Shown here: one piece after another, positions 1-4,941 of the stretch
How the letters are laid out: each line of letters starts with the position of its first letter
How positions within the stretch are numbered: the stretch's first letter is position 1
Assembly (NCBI GenBank): GCA_035630195.1
Contig: DASQLD010000328.1
Span: forward strand, 1-5,374
Reading direction: 5' to 3'
Length of the DNA stretch: 5,374 nt
Source: DASQDN01 sp035630195
GTDB taxonomy: Bacteria > Acidobacteriota > Terriglobia > Bryobacterales > Bryobacteraceae
Made by a program: the position numbers and the translations under genes
Notes under the pieces: generated by a model
The model's database searches: none
What the model saw: the letters and a program-made list of their open reading frames with translations, nothing else
What the model was told of the DNA's origin: nothing

Positions 1-1074
1 CGAATTCACGTCCATCACACCCTCAGCAAAATTGTCTTCAATTAACGTGGTTCTAGAAGAAAGAGTAATCCACCGGGTAATCCGATGAAGATGATCCTGA
101 GTGAAGATACAGTGACGAATAATGATGTCATCCGGCTGCATGTCAGCGCCTCCCGAGTTCAGGTTCGGGAGAATCCAAGCATTGACGATGTGGCTCTTCG
201 CCGCAGGGGCGGTCGTGGTAAAGCAGTTCGGAGTGGTAACACAGTTTACTCCGACCGAGGCGATTGTCAAGCTCCGGTCTATGCCTATTTCGGCAGCATT
301 CCAACTGCTGTTCTGCAGCATAAACTCCAGCCCCGCATACAGGCCGTTCGTTGACTCCACATAGAACGTTCTGTCGCCCGCCGCTGACGCCACAGCTAGT
401 CGAGTGGCATAGGGCCCAACCGGATACCATGCTCCAGTCTGATTGTTTCCGGTAATAATAGCGCTGTGATTATGGGCCGCGCCAGGCGCCGAGGTCTGCG
501 TAGCGCCACCAACGGTGAATAGCAAACCGTCGATCTGCACGTGACTCGCCGGCGGTGTGACGCCCGCAAGCTCAAAGAAACCGACGTTTCCGTCAAGCGA
601 AAGAACGGGCATTAGCGGCGCGTAAGCGGGAGTGATTCGCGTGCCAACATTTGGCAGCTTGGCGTATTCCGAGGTTGTAATCCGTAATCTGCCGGTTTCT
701 CCTTGACGTTCCGGGCGTACGCGGATCAGCACAGCGCCTGCGGCAGAAGGAACATTTGTTGTCGCTCCCCACCTGCACTGGTTCCCTATTGCTGATTTGG
801 CGTTGAGCAGGATCGTGTCTCCGCGCCAAGAATCATTGACGGCAGCCTGAATCTCAGCGATATCGCCAGTCCCACTATCGGAGCAGGTGACAGTATATGT
901 TACGGGAACATTGTGTGTCGCTGGAATCGACGACGAAGGGCCTGTCAGATGCGCTTGCCACGTTACGCCTGCATTGGCAGTGAAGCAACATGCGATCGCG
1001 TAAAGGAGTAAGTGCTTCGACTGACCTACAGCCTCTATCGTTGTTCGCGCACTTCCCACGCAAACGTCCGTCAT
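1..1074 (-). CDS. Secreted right-handed parallel beta-helix protein, N-terminal part (C-terminus beyond window)
   Basis: The frame is open from 1137 down to the window edge without a stop, giving 358 residues from the ATG at 1074. Residues 20-35 (KHLLLYAIACCFTANA) form a basic-hydrophobic signal peptide with probable cleavage after A35, so the product is exported. Residues 75-90 (IQAAVNDSWRGDTILL) match the 'IQAAI-GDTIxL' opening of pectate-lyase-like beta-helix proteins, and GTRITPAYAPLMP (144-156) is a segment I know from acidobacterial members. After about residue 310 the chain shows beta-helix coil rhythm (PDDIIIRHCIFTQD, then TTLIEDNF). Family members are extracellular and often polysaccharide-active or adhesive; no catalytic site can be judged here because the helix continues outside. 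The chosen ATG has no good ribosome site of its own; translation may be coupled to the leader ORF at 1074-1133. GTG at 1059 is an alternative start. Frame and signal peptide are seen directly; the fold is from family knowledge; function is unknown. Confidence 0.85.
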   Translation of the reverse strand, partial: MTDVCVGSARTTIEAVGQSKHLLLYAIACCFTANAGVTWQAHLTGPSSSIPATHNVPVTYTVTCSDSGTGDIAEIQAAVNDSWRGDTILLNAKSAIGNQCRWGATTNVPSAAGAVLIRVRPERQGETGRLRITTSEYAKLPNVGTRITPAYAPLMPVLSLDGNVGFFELAGVTPPASHVQIDGLLFTVGGATQTSAPGAAHNHSAIITGNNQTGAWYPVGPYATRLAVASAAGDRTFYVESTNGLYAGLEFMLQNSSWNAAEIGIDRSLTIASVGVNCVTTPNCFTTTAPAAKSHIVNAWILPNLNSGGADMQPDDIIIRHCIFTQDHLHRITRWITLSSRTTLIEDNFAEGVMDVNS

Positions 1075-1133
1075 CAGGCTGACTGCCGTCGCGATGCTGT
1101 TGAGAATGGTAGTTTTGTCATTTCGATCCTCAT
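1074..1133 (-). CDS. Possible 19-residue leader ORF coupled to the beta-helix gene
   Basis: The reading is MRIEMTKLPFSTASRRQSA. It starts seven bases after a strong GGAGGT Shine-Dalgarno and its TGA overlaps the beta-helix ATG by one base (TGATG), a classic arrangement for termination-reinitiation coupling. The peptide is basic and resembles no family I know. Two explanations fit. It may be a true leader peptide. Or it may be the original N-terminus of the beta-helix protein, displaced by a one- or two-base indel, which would explain why the best ribosome site belongs to this frame. The ORF and site are seen; the role is inference. Confidence 0.35.
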   Translation of the reverse strand: MRIEMTKLPFSTASRRQSA

Positions 1134-1140
1134 GGAGTCA

Positions 1141-1146
1141 ACCTCC
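1141..1146 (-). promoter_or_regulatory. Shine-Dalgarno GGAGGT serving the ATG at 1133
   Basis: Read on the minus strand this is a six-base GGAGGT, seven bases before ATG 1133. It is the strongest ribosome site seen upstream of the beta-helix gene. It points to translation entering at 1133, not at 1074, so the start of the secreted protein remains uncertain. Confidence 0.6.
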
Positions 1147-1369
1147 AAGAACGCTTATCGGCGGCTCGAAATGAGGTTTTAGGAAAGTTCGTCTATATTC
1201 GGCCCAGATGCATGCGGAACCCGAAAGCGTGTTAATACATGTTGAGGTGGCGATAAGCTACTCACTCAGTTCCGTTGTCATTTGTGAGTTCGTCCTCGTG
1301 CTTGATGCAAGCAGCAGAAAGCCGGACAGAAGCTCACAATAGCTGTGGATTTCGTGCCGATTGGTATGC
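1147..1369. other. Divergent intergenic region with small dyads, no gene
   Basis: This gap separates the minus-strand beta-helix gene from the plus-strand phage-like remnant. I see no convincing sigma-70 promoter in either direction. It holds an 8-bp inverted pair, GCTTATCG (1152-1159) and CGATAAGC (1251-1258); a six-base pair ACTCAC (1260-1265) and GTGAGT (1284-1289); and a compact dyad TGCTTG-ATG-CAAGCA (1299-1313). Any could be an operator, but none matches a site I can name. Confidence 0.3.
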
Positions 1370-1686
1370 ATGAGAAAAAGCAAAATATTAAACATTGAAG
1401 AAGCACAACCGAAAGCCACAGCCGAACTCCGGCGTGAAGGTCGTCTAATCCGAATCGCCAAAGCCTGGCCTCCGGCGCCACAGTGACCGAGATCGCCGAA
1501 CTCGAAGGCATCAGTCGCACCCTCGCCTCCCCCGAGGCCAACTCGCCCGAGTGCCGGCAACTCGTTGCGGAGTTCGTAAGCGACGAACGCGACGAGATGC
1601 GAGCGTTATTCTACCGATCGCTTCGCACAATCGAGCACGCGCTCAGCGCCAGGCGCGAATACATGACGAAGGAAGGGCCCGAATAG
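1370..1686 (+). pseudogene. Small-terminase/HTH-like phage protein, frameshifted
   Basis: The gene lies in two frames. ATG 1370 opens a 38-residue reading that ends EGRLIRIAKAWPPAPQ at the TGA 1484-1486. One frame back, the text continues smoothly as ATVTEIAELEGISRTLASPE, then NSPECRQLVAEFV and a helical, charged tail to the TAG at 1684. One base lost in the run near 1470-1480 would rejoin them as ...AKAWPPGATVTEIAELEGIS.... The TEIAELEGISRTLAS segment has helix-turn-helix spacing, and 'ISRxxASxEANSPE' recalls phage small-terminase-like proteins, which bind phage DNA to start packaging. An internal GTG at 1483 could still give a 67-residue product, but no ribosome site precedes it. The same frame stays open beyond the amber codon to TGA 1831-1833, though third-position GC falls sharply there, so that part may be non-coding or recombined. 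The frames are seen; the family is from memory and moderate in strength. Confidence 0.5.
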
Positions 1687-1946
1687 CTTTTTCAAGTCGA
1701 TCCTGAAGCCAAACACGCCGGGCTTGACTTCAATGGAGCCAAAGAGAATGGTCCCGAACCGAGTGTTTCGGGGGAGGCTCGCGTAAAGAAGCGCGCAGCT
1801 TATCGTGAGCAACACCGCGAACCTGCTGAATGATTTCAGCAGCACCTCTCGGATCAGTGTTGGTGAAGGTATATAAATGCAGTCACGATCAGCAGCTGTC
1901 AACTTTGCAAGCGGTTTGCTAGAGAGAAACAGACCCGGAGCTGGCC
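1687..1946. other. Gene-poor stretch, no confident feature
   Basis: About 260 bases without a gene I can support. The plus frame of the phage-like remnant stays open to 1833 after its amber stop. A minus-strand reading of 98 residues (1606-1902) contains the hydrophobic run FAVLLTISCALLYASL, but it is an exact codon-register mirror of the plus frame, overlaps the better supported remnant and has no ribosome site that I can see. Confidence 0.4.
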
Positions 1947-2105
1947 ATGCACCGCCTCAAGGGATCCGGCGAAGCTGCGGATCGCGCGATCCTGGATTCC
2001 AGTCCATGCCCGGTCGAAGCTTGCTCTTCCGTTGAGACGGGGATGTATGGTGCGGGCTGGGCAGCGCGCCATGGTGAATGGCCCCGGTGTACAGATTACG
2101 GCTAA
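1947..2105 (+). CDS. Possible 52-residue hypothetical protein
   Basis: The reading begins MHRLKGSGEAADRAIL and ends GEWPRCTDYG. It has a GGAG ribosome site (1937-1940) six bases before its ATG, and moderately GC-rich third positions. It has no hydrophobic segment and carries three cysteines in its second half (CPVEAC, then RCTDYG). I recognise no family. It ends inside a small dyad just upstream of the putative promoter of the PEP-CTERM gene. The good ribosome site is its main support; it may equally be a chance ORF. Confidence 0.25.
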   Translation: MHRLKGSGEAADRAILDSSPCPVEACSSVETGMYGAGWAARHGEWPRCTDYG

Positions 2106-2110
2106 CCGTA
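2097..2110. promoter_or_regulatory. Short dyad TACGG-CTAA-CCGTA, operator-like
   Basis: A perfect 5-bp inverted repeat with a 4-base centre, six bases upstream of the putative -35 of the PEP-CTERM gene. The position would suit a regulator site, but an arm this short can arise by chance. Confidence 0.2.
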
Positions 2111-2116
2111 TGTGGG

Positions 2117-2145
2117 TTTAAAACGGATGGGAACACGATTACACT
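2117..2145 (+). promoter_or_regulatory. Putative sigma-70 promoter of the PEP-CTERM gene
   Basis: TTTAAA (2117-2122) and TACACT (2140-2145) are separated by the ideal 17 bases, each matching four of six consensus positions. Transcription would start near 2152, giving a leader of about 45 bases before ATG 2198. I looked for the sigma-54 (GG-N10-GC) promoter known for PEP-CTERM genes in some proteobacteria and did not find one. The call is based on spacing and match only. Confidence 0.35.
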
Positions 2146-2186
2146 GAGCCGATACGTTAGTCGTTTTCTGAAGAATCCCGTTTTCT

Positions 2187-2190
2187 GGAG
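2187..2190 (+). promoter_or_regulatory. Shine-Dalgarno GGAG fixing the PEP-CTERM start at 2198
   Basis: GGAG lies seven bases before ATG 2198. The frame is open upstream to ATG 2078, but only the 2198 start places the signal peptide at the N-terminus. Confidence 0.6.
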
Positions 2191-2197
2191 AAATATT

Positions 2198-2761
2198 ATG
2201 ATCAAAGTGTTAGGGCGAGTGAGCGCTTGCGCCGTTCTACTATTCATGGCAGCGACTTCCGTCTCGGCTGCCGTCGTTTATGATTTGCACTTACCTGCTA
2301 ACGGGAACGTGGATGCGATTCATGTTCAGGTGACGCTCCCGACTTATGCGATAAACCCTCTGCTCATCTTTGACGTCAACGATCCGGAAGTGACGGCGTA
2401 CTCCACCGGGAGTCTTCCGCTCCCGTTCGGAGTCGTTGGAATCGATGCGCAGCCCTTAGCAACATTGATCGGGTTCGCTCTAGCGGACGACCAAAGCAAC
2501 TTCGCGACGCTGAATCCGAATTATCCCGGAGATTTTTTCGTTTTCAACCGATTGCCAGACGAGAATGGCAGTTTCTTCTCAGTGGCCGGAACGATCGCGG
2601 CGGTGCCGCCATACGTTTTGGACACGGCTACTCCCACAGCTCAACTGATCGTTAGCGCCGCACCGATACCAGAGCCTGCTTCGGTGCTGAGCTTTAGTAC
2701 CGGCGCGATAATTGTCGGGGCTATCCTCTTCCGAAGGCGCTATCGCGGAGCAAATTGCTAA
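2198..2761 (+). CDS. PEP-CTERM sorting domain protein
   Basis: A complete 187-residue exported protein. Residues 1-24 are a signal peptide (MIKVLGRVSACAVLLFMAAT, then SVSA before the cleavage site). The body (25-155) is acidic, rich in beta-type residues and without cysteine, suggesting a small extracellular beta-sandwich or filament-like domain that I cannot assign. The C-terminus has the three PEP-CTERM parts in order: PIPEP (156-160), a hydrophobic helix (163-178, VLSFSTGAIIVGAILF) and a basic RRRYR cluster (179-183). In this family an exosortase in the inner membrane recognises and cleaves the PEP segment, releasing the protein toward the surface or exopolysaccharide matrix. No exosortase or EPS gene is in the window, so the enzyme must be elsewhere. 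The gene has its own ribosome site and probable promoter, stands alone, and ends 128 bases before the converging recombinase. The sorting signal is seen directly; the role is unknown. Confidence 0.9.
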   Translation: MIKVLGRVSACAVLLFMAATSVSAAVVYDLHLPANGNVDAIHVQVTLPTYAINPLLIFDVNDPEVTAYSTGSLPLPFGVVGIDAQPLATLIGFALADDQSNFATLNPNYPGDFFVFNRLPDENGSFFSVAGTIAAVPPYVLDTATPTAQLIVSAAPIPEPASVLSFSTGAIIVGAILFRRRYRGANC

Positions 2762-2889
2762 CATAAAGCCCGGATCGCAGCAGGCTGGACATTTGAGGTG
2801 TCTCCACCCGAGATAGCAGTTTAGACGCACAGTGTCGACAGCACGCGTTAGCAAACGAGCGAAACAGATCCTGATTCGCGAGACGCTCT
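2762..2889. other. Convergent intergenic gap, no terminator seen
   Basis: The gap lies between two genes that point at each other. Only a weak 4-bp hairpin (GGTG-TCTC-CACC) is visible, with no T-run on either strand, so neither gene has a recognisable intrinsic terminator here. Confidence 0.4.
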
Positions 2890-3381
2890 TCAGCCGGCTT
2901 TGATGCGTAAGCCTAAATGGTCGCAAGGCGCGTCGGTAAAGTCCTGTTCGACGCCCAAGTACCTCTCCGTCGTTTGAATCGAGGCATGTCCCAATGACAG
3001 CTGAATTTGCTCGAGTGGAGCGTGTCCCTTGTGGGCGAGCTTGGCGTAGGAGCGGCGCAGATCATGCGGCGCAAAGTTTTTCATGCCGAGGGCGTCGCCG
3101 GCATACGCCTTCACGGTATTGAAGACAGCCTGCGCGGTCATGCGGGTGCCGCAGACGCGGCCGCCTTTGTTGACGGGACGGAACACAGGTCCGGTGGTGA
3201 ATTCCGCGCTAGTGATCCAAACATCGAGCGCCGCTTTCGCCCAGCTCGGCATAGGGACCGAGCGCACGCGTGTCCCTTTGCCGACGAGATCGACGATCAC
3301 CCAGCGGCCATCGCGTTGTTGGATGTGCTCGAGGGTAAGGGAGGCAGTCTCTTCCCGCCGCAATCCGCAGCCGAGCATCAC
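2890..3381 (-). CDS. Tyrosine recombinase/integrase catalytic domain, N-terminally truncated (probable pseudogene)
   Basis: From GTG 3381 the product has 163 residues and keeps every catalytic residue of the tyrosine recombinase family: R8 (GLRREE), K35 (VGKGTR), H106-x-x-R109 (HDLRR), H132 (LGHAS) and the nucleophile Y141 (TTERYLG). These enzymes cut and rejoin DNA at attachment sites through a 3'-phosphotyrosine. Intact members are usually about 300 residues or more, with an N-terminal SAM-like core-binding domain. Here recognisable homology continues upstream of the start (RDFWAEPNTATRKGKRDRAL) in the same frame to a TGA at 3472-3474, with no ATG, and then stops. The core-binding domain is absent, so the gene is probably dead or encodes only a catalytic fragment. 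No ribosome site precedes GTG 3381. The lost end coincides with the start of a plus-strand gene, which points to a rearrangement. The motifs are seen; inactivity is inference. Confidence 0.85.
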   Translation of the reverse strand: MMLGCGLRREETASLTLEHIQQRDGRWVIVDLVGKGTRVRSVPMPSWAKAALDVWITSAEFTTGPVFRPVNKGGRVCGTRMTAQAVFNTVKAYAGDALGMKNFAPHDLRRSYAKLAHKGHAPLEQIQLSLGHASIQTTERYLGVEQDFTDAPCDHLGLRIKAG

Positions 3382-3473
3382 CGCCAGCAGCGCGCGATCG
3401 CGCTTGCCTTTGCGGGTGGCGGTGTTGGGTTCGGCCCAAAAATCGCGGACAAGCCGCGTATTTGATCGCGCTC

Positions 3474-3680
3474 ATGTCGTTCCTGACTCGGTGGACCGCG
3501 CCGCGCAAGCTGGTCGAGTACGCGCGCGATCTGTGCGGAGATGACGAGCTCGTCGGCCGCGCGCATCTGTCGAAGGTCCGGACGGCCGCCGTCGTCTATT
3601 CCACGTCGCGCGCTGCAGAGGTCGCGATTCTGAAGGCTGAAGAGTTAGAGGCGGTGTCAGCGGTGGCGCCTACGTTATGA
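3474..3680 (+). CDS. Small hypothetical protein, first gene of a phage-like cluster
   Basis: The 68-residue product starts MSFLTRWTAPRKLVEYARDL and ends AVSAVAPTL. Third codon positions are strongly G/C, supporting the plus strand over the minus-strand reading in the same place. It looks helical and charged, with no signal peptide or membrane segment, and I recognise no family. Its TGA overlaps the next ATG as ATGA, so the two genes are almost certainly co-translated. The start is uncertain: ATG 3474 and TTG 3462 are both in frame, neither has a ribosome site, and the frame is open further upstream into DNA that encodes the recombinase on the other strand. The gene may have lost its 5' end at the same junction that truncated the recombinase. 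Confidence 0.6.
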   Translation: MSFLTRWTAPRKLVEYARDLCGDDELVGRAHLSKVRTAAVVYSTSRAAEVAILKAEELEAVSAVAPTL

Positions 3681-3937
3681 ACTCGTTTGCTCCGCGCTAC
3701 TGGATGCATGAAACAGCCGGCGTGCTGCGTCCCGTCATCGAAGCGTATCTAAGCGGTCGCGTCCTAAACGATGCGGAGATTGGCATCATGCGCGCTTATT
3801 TGCATCAGTGGGTCACGCTTGGCGACTGGGGTCAAGATGTTTCGGAGCTCGCCGCCGCCGTCGCCGGCATCCGGACGCGCGAAGACGTTGAGAGGTGCAT
3901 CGCTGAGCTCGATGATTGCGGAATGGATCCGCTCTAG
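3677..3937 (+). CDS. Phage-type hypothetical protein, 86 residues
   Basis: The start at 3677 is fixed by the ATGA overlap with the preceding stop. The protein opens MNSFAPRYWMHETAGVLRPV; its core EAYLSGRVLNDAEIGIMRAYLHQW resembles small proteins I have seen in prophages and integrated elements ('RPxIEAYLxG...IxxMRAYLxQWI'). It ends with a second helical part (TREDVERCIAELDDCGMDPL). It is soluble, acidic and of complete length. No biochemical function is known to me for this type. With the 68-residue gene it forms a two-gene unit. Its TAG is embedded in a CTAG that also supplies the stop of the minus-strand ORF at 3934-4056. Coding is strongly supported; the phage link is from memory. Confidence 0.75.
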   Translation: MNSFAPRYWMHETAGVLRPVIEAYLSGRVLNDAEIGIMRAYLHQWVTLGDWGQDVSELAAAVAGIRTREDVERCIAELDDCGMDPL

Positions 3938-4056
3938 CGAAACAAGTGAAGCAGCACCCAGCCGTACGCTACCAGCGCGATCGCGCCGCAAACGATACCG
4001 ATCACCGCCGACTCGATCTTGGACGCCTCTGACCCTCGCTCGCCCCAATGTTGCAT
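3934..4056 (-). CDS. Possible 40-residue single-span membrane peptide
   Basis: The reading is MQHWGERGSEASKIES followed by the hydrophobic segment AVIGIVCGAIALVAYGWVLL and a short HLFR end. It looks like a small inner-membrane peptide with a charged head and one helix (about residues 17-36). Against it: no Shine-Dalgarno is visible, and the terminator at 4094-4118 lies just upstream, leaving under 40 bases for a promoter of its own. The frame also continues upstream without a stop through the Lys/Ala-rich region in another register, which is not meaningful. The helix is seen; expression is doubtful. Confidence 0.35.
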   Translation of the reverse strand: MQHWGERGSEASKIESAVIGIVCGAIALVAYGWVLLHLFR

Positions 4057-4093
4057 GAAAGGCTTATCGGCGCGTGAGTTGAGATCTTGAAAC

Positions 4094-4118
4094 AAAAAAC
4101 GCCGATTAGCTCGGCGTT
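4094..4118 (-). terminator. Rho-independent terminator of the Lys/Ala-rich gene
   Basis: On the minus strand AACGCCGA-GCTAA-TCGGCGTT forms a perfect 8-bp stem with a 5-base loop, and the T-run covers 4099-4094. It lies 66 bases after the TAG of the gene at 4184-4351. On the plus strand no T-run follows the stem, so it acts in one direction only. Confidence 0.85.
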
Positions 4119-4183
4119 GTGTACAGGGGGACTGAAGAGACTCTAAAGGTACTACAAAAGGGAGAGAGGTAATGAAGGGCGCG

Positions 4184-4351
4184 CTATGACTTTTTCGCGC
4201 GCGCGTTGGAGTTTTTCGCGCCGGCTTTCTTTGCGCCAGTCGCTTTCTTGGGTGGCGCGCTTGCATTCTTCGCGCTCCCGGTTGCTTTGCCCGTTGCTGC
4301 GGGTTTCTTCGCCGTTGTCTTGCTACCGCTGGTCACGGTCTTAGTTGCCAT
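4184..4351 (-). CDS. Lys/Ala-rich histone-H1-like protein
   Basis: The 55-residue product begins MATKTVTSGSKTTAKKPA and ends NSNARAKKS. It contains 13 Lys, 14 Ala, one Arg, many Ser/Thr/Gly and no acidic residue, with irregular repeats of the type K-K-A-T-G-A-K-K. Such low-complexity basic chains resemble eukaryotic histone H1 tails and bacterial H1-like proteins and probably bind DNA or RNA without sequence specificity while unfolded. The gene is a single unit with its own terminator. ATG 4351 is preceded directly by GAGGT, too close for a Shine-Dalgarno; a -10-like box six bases before the ATG suggests a leaderless message. An in-frame ATG at 4372 would add MTTYDRG. Composition is seen; nucleic-acid binding is inferred from charge. 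Confidence 0.65.
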   Translation of the reverse strand: MATKTVTSGSKTTAKKPAATGKATGSAKNASAPPKKATGAKKAGAKNSNARAKKS

Positions 4352-4357
4352 ACCTCG

Positions 4358-4386
4358 ATCGTAAGTCGTCATCGAACAAAAACCAA
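4358..4386 (-). promoter_or_regulatory. Putative promoter giving a leaderless message for the Lys/Ala-rich gene
   Basis: On the minus strand TTGGTT (4386-4381) and TACGAT (4363-4358) are 17 bases apart. The -10-like box ends six bases before ATG 4351, so transcription would begin at or next to the ATG. The match is weak (three and four of six). Confidence 0.25.
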
Positions 4387-4407
4387 GCATTTTGTTACCA
4401 TCGCGGA

Positions 4408-4644
4408 ATGTCGAGCGGATGGTGGATCGACGCTGGCAATCACGATGCAACGCGCGATCGCGCGCTCGATCGCCTGCAGCTCGTTGAGCGTGGGCGTCAG
4501 TGGATCCGCGAACAGGCGAAAGCATTCACCTTCCCGGTTGACGATATCCGCTTTCACCTGGTGCAACGCGACGTTCTGCGCGGTGACGTTGTCAGCGCTG
4601 GCCGCGTCGTTACAGACGTGGTCTGCAAATTGGATGAGCTATGA
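4408..4644 (+). CDS. Hypothetical protein, 78 residues, first of three overlapping small genes
   Basis: The product starts MSSGWWIDAGNHDATRDRAL and ends VVCKLDEL. It is charged and helical, with no signal peptide or membrane segment, and its C-terminal half (RFHLVQRDVLRGDVVSAGRV) reads like a folded small domain. GC-rich third positions support coding. ATG 4408 follows a poor ribosome site; in-frame codons upstream reach 4345 but would run through the promoter region of the divergent gene, so the inner start is preferred. Its TGA overlaps the next ATG as ATGA. I recognise no family; the context is phage-like. Confidence 0.6.
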   Translation: MSSGWWIDAGNHDATRDRALDRLQLVERGRQWIREQAKAFTFPVDDIRFHLVQRDVLRGDVVSAGRVVTDVVCKLDEL

Positions 4645-4799
4645 GCGACTGCGCCGTCTGTCATGGGGCTCTCTGGGTCTGCGAAGCGCACGCGGATAAG
4701 CCGTGGGGAAACGCGAGCGACATCCGCCGAAAATGCCCGAAGGCTACAAGACAGTCTTCGATAAAGAGGGTTGGCGTCAATGACACGGGAGAAGCCTAA
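4641..4799 (+). CDS. Zinc-ribbon-like phage protein, apparently frameshifted
   Basis: The start is set by the ATGA overlap. The N-terminus MSDCAVCHGALWVCEAHADK has the C-x-x-C...C-x-x-H pattern of small phage zinc-ribbon proteins (typically 'C-x-x-C-x-G-x-x-W-V-C-E-x-H-P-D-R-P-W'). Those proteins normally continue with a second pair of cysteines and end near '(M/L)PxGFKTxFDKxGWR'. Here the annotated frame ends with an unconvincing basic tail, 52 residues in all, while the expected ending appears in another frame at 4733-4783 as MPEGYKTVFDKEGWRQ, whose TGA in turn overlaps the ATG of the next gene. So the frame shifts between about 4705 and 4733, and the second cysteine pair is missing. The motif is seen; the family picture is from memory; a zinc-binding role is inferred. 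Confidence 0.55.
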   Translation: MSDCAVCHGALWVCEAHADKPWGNASDIRRKCPKATRQSSIKRVGVNDTGEA

Positions 4800-4941
4800 A
4801 CAATGGGCGCGTGTCCTGATCGCTCGTGAGCTGAACCGCGGCGCGCTGCAACCCGGTCCGACTGCGCTCGCCGTCGAGGGCCGTTTTCTCTTCCGGACGC
4901 GATCGCCGTCTCCTACGCGCCCGAGGGCCCTGCTTTGTTGA
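4780..4941 (+). CDS. Small hypothetical protein, 53 residues, possibly frameshifted
   Basis: ATG 4780 overlaps the TGA that closes the displaced zinc-protein ending, matching the spacing of the cluster. The first 34 residues (MTREKPKQWARVLIARELNR, then GALQPGPTALAVEG) look like a genuine folded start; the rest (RFLFRTRSPSPTRPRALLC) looks like out-of-frame text. One frame back the codons read GPFSLPDAIAVSYAPEGPAL and join the reading at 4935-5159. A one-base indel near 4863-4885 may therefore have split one longer gene. I recognise no family. Confidence 0.4.
   Translation: MTREKPKQWARVLIARELNRGALQPGPTALAVEGRFLFRTRSPSPTRPRALLC

Noticed and set aside
2..7. EcoRI site GAATTC at the very start
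   Set aside because: One six-base site can occur by chance; it could mark a clone end but nothing else supports this.
143..1063. Series of short closed ORFs on both strands (for example minus 143-430, 396-596, 593-829, 875-1063)
   Set aside because: All are shadows of the single open minus frame that runs from 1074 off the left edge and carries a signal peptide and beta-helix features.
1258..1560. Minus-strand 100-residue ORF
   Set aside because: It overlaps the HTH-like phage remnant on the plus strand, has low-complexity Gly/Ala text and no ribosome site.
1606..1902. Minus-strand 98-residue ORF with a hydrophobic stretch
   Set aside because: It is an exact codon-register mirror of the plus frame, overlaps the end of the better supported remnant and lacks a ribosome site. 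It is not excluded for the part beyond 1687.
1957..2247. Minus-strand 96-residue ORF
   Set aside because: It covers the promoter, ribosome site and signal peptide region of the PEP-CTERM gene on the other strand and resembles no protein.
3007..3544. Two long plus-strand ORFs (152 and 153 residues)
   Set aside because: They are antisense to the recombinase, whose catalytic motifs are intact on the minus strand.
3378..3566. Minus-strand 62-residue ORF considered as the missing N-terminus of the recombinase by frameshift
   Set aside because: It is in a different frame, has no core-binding-domain features, and the plus strand here has much better codon use and an ATGA coupling to the next gene.
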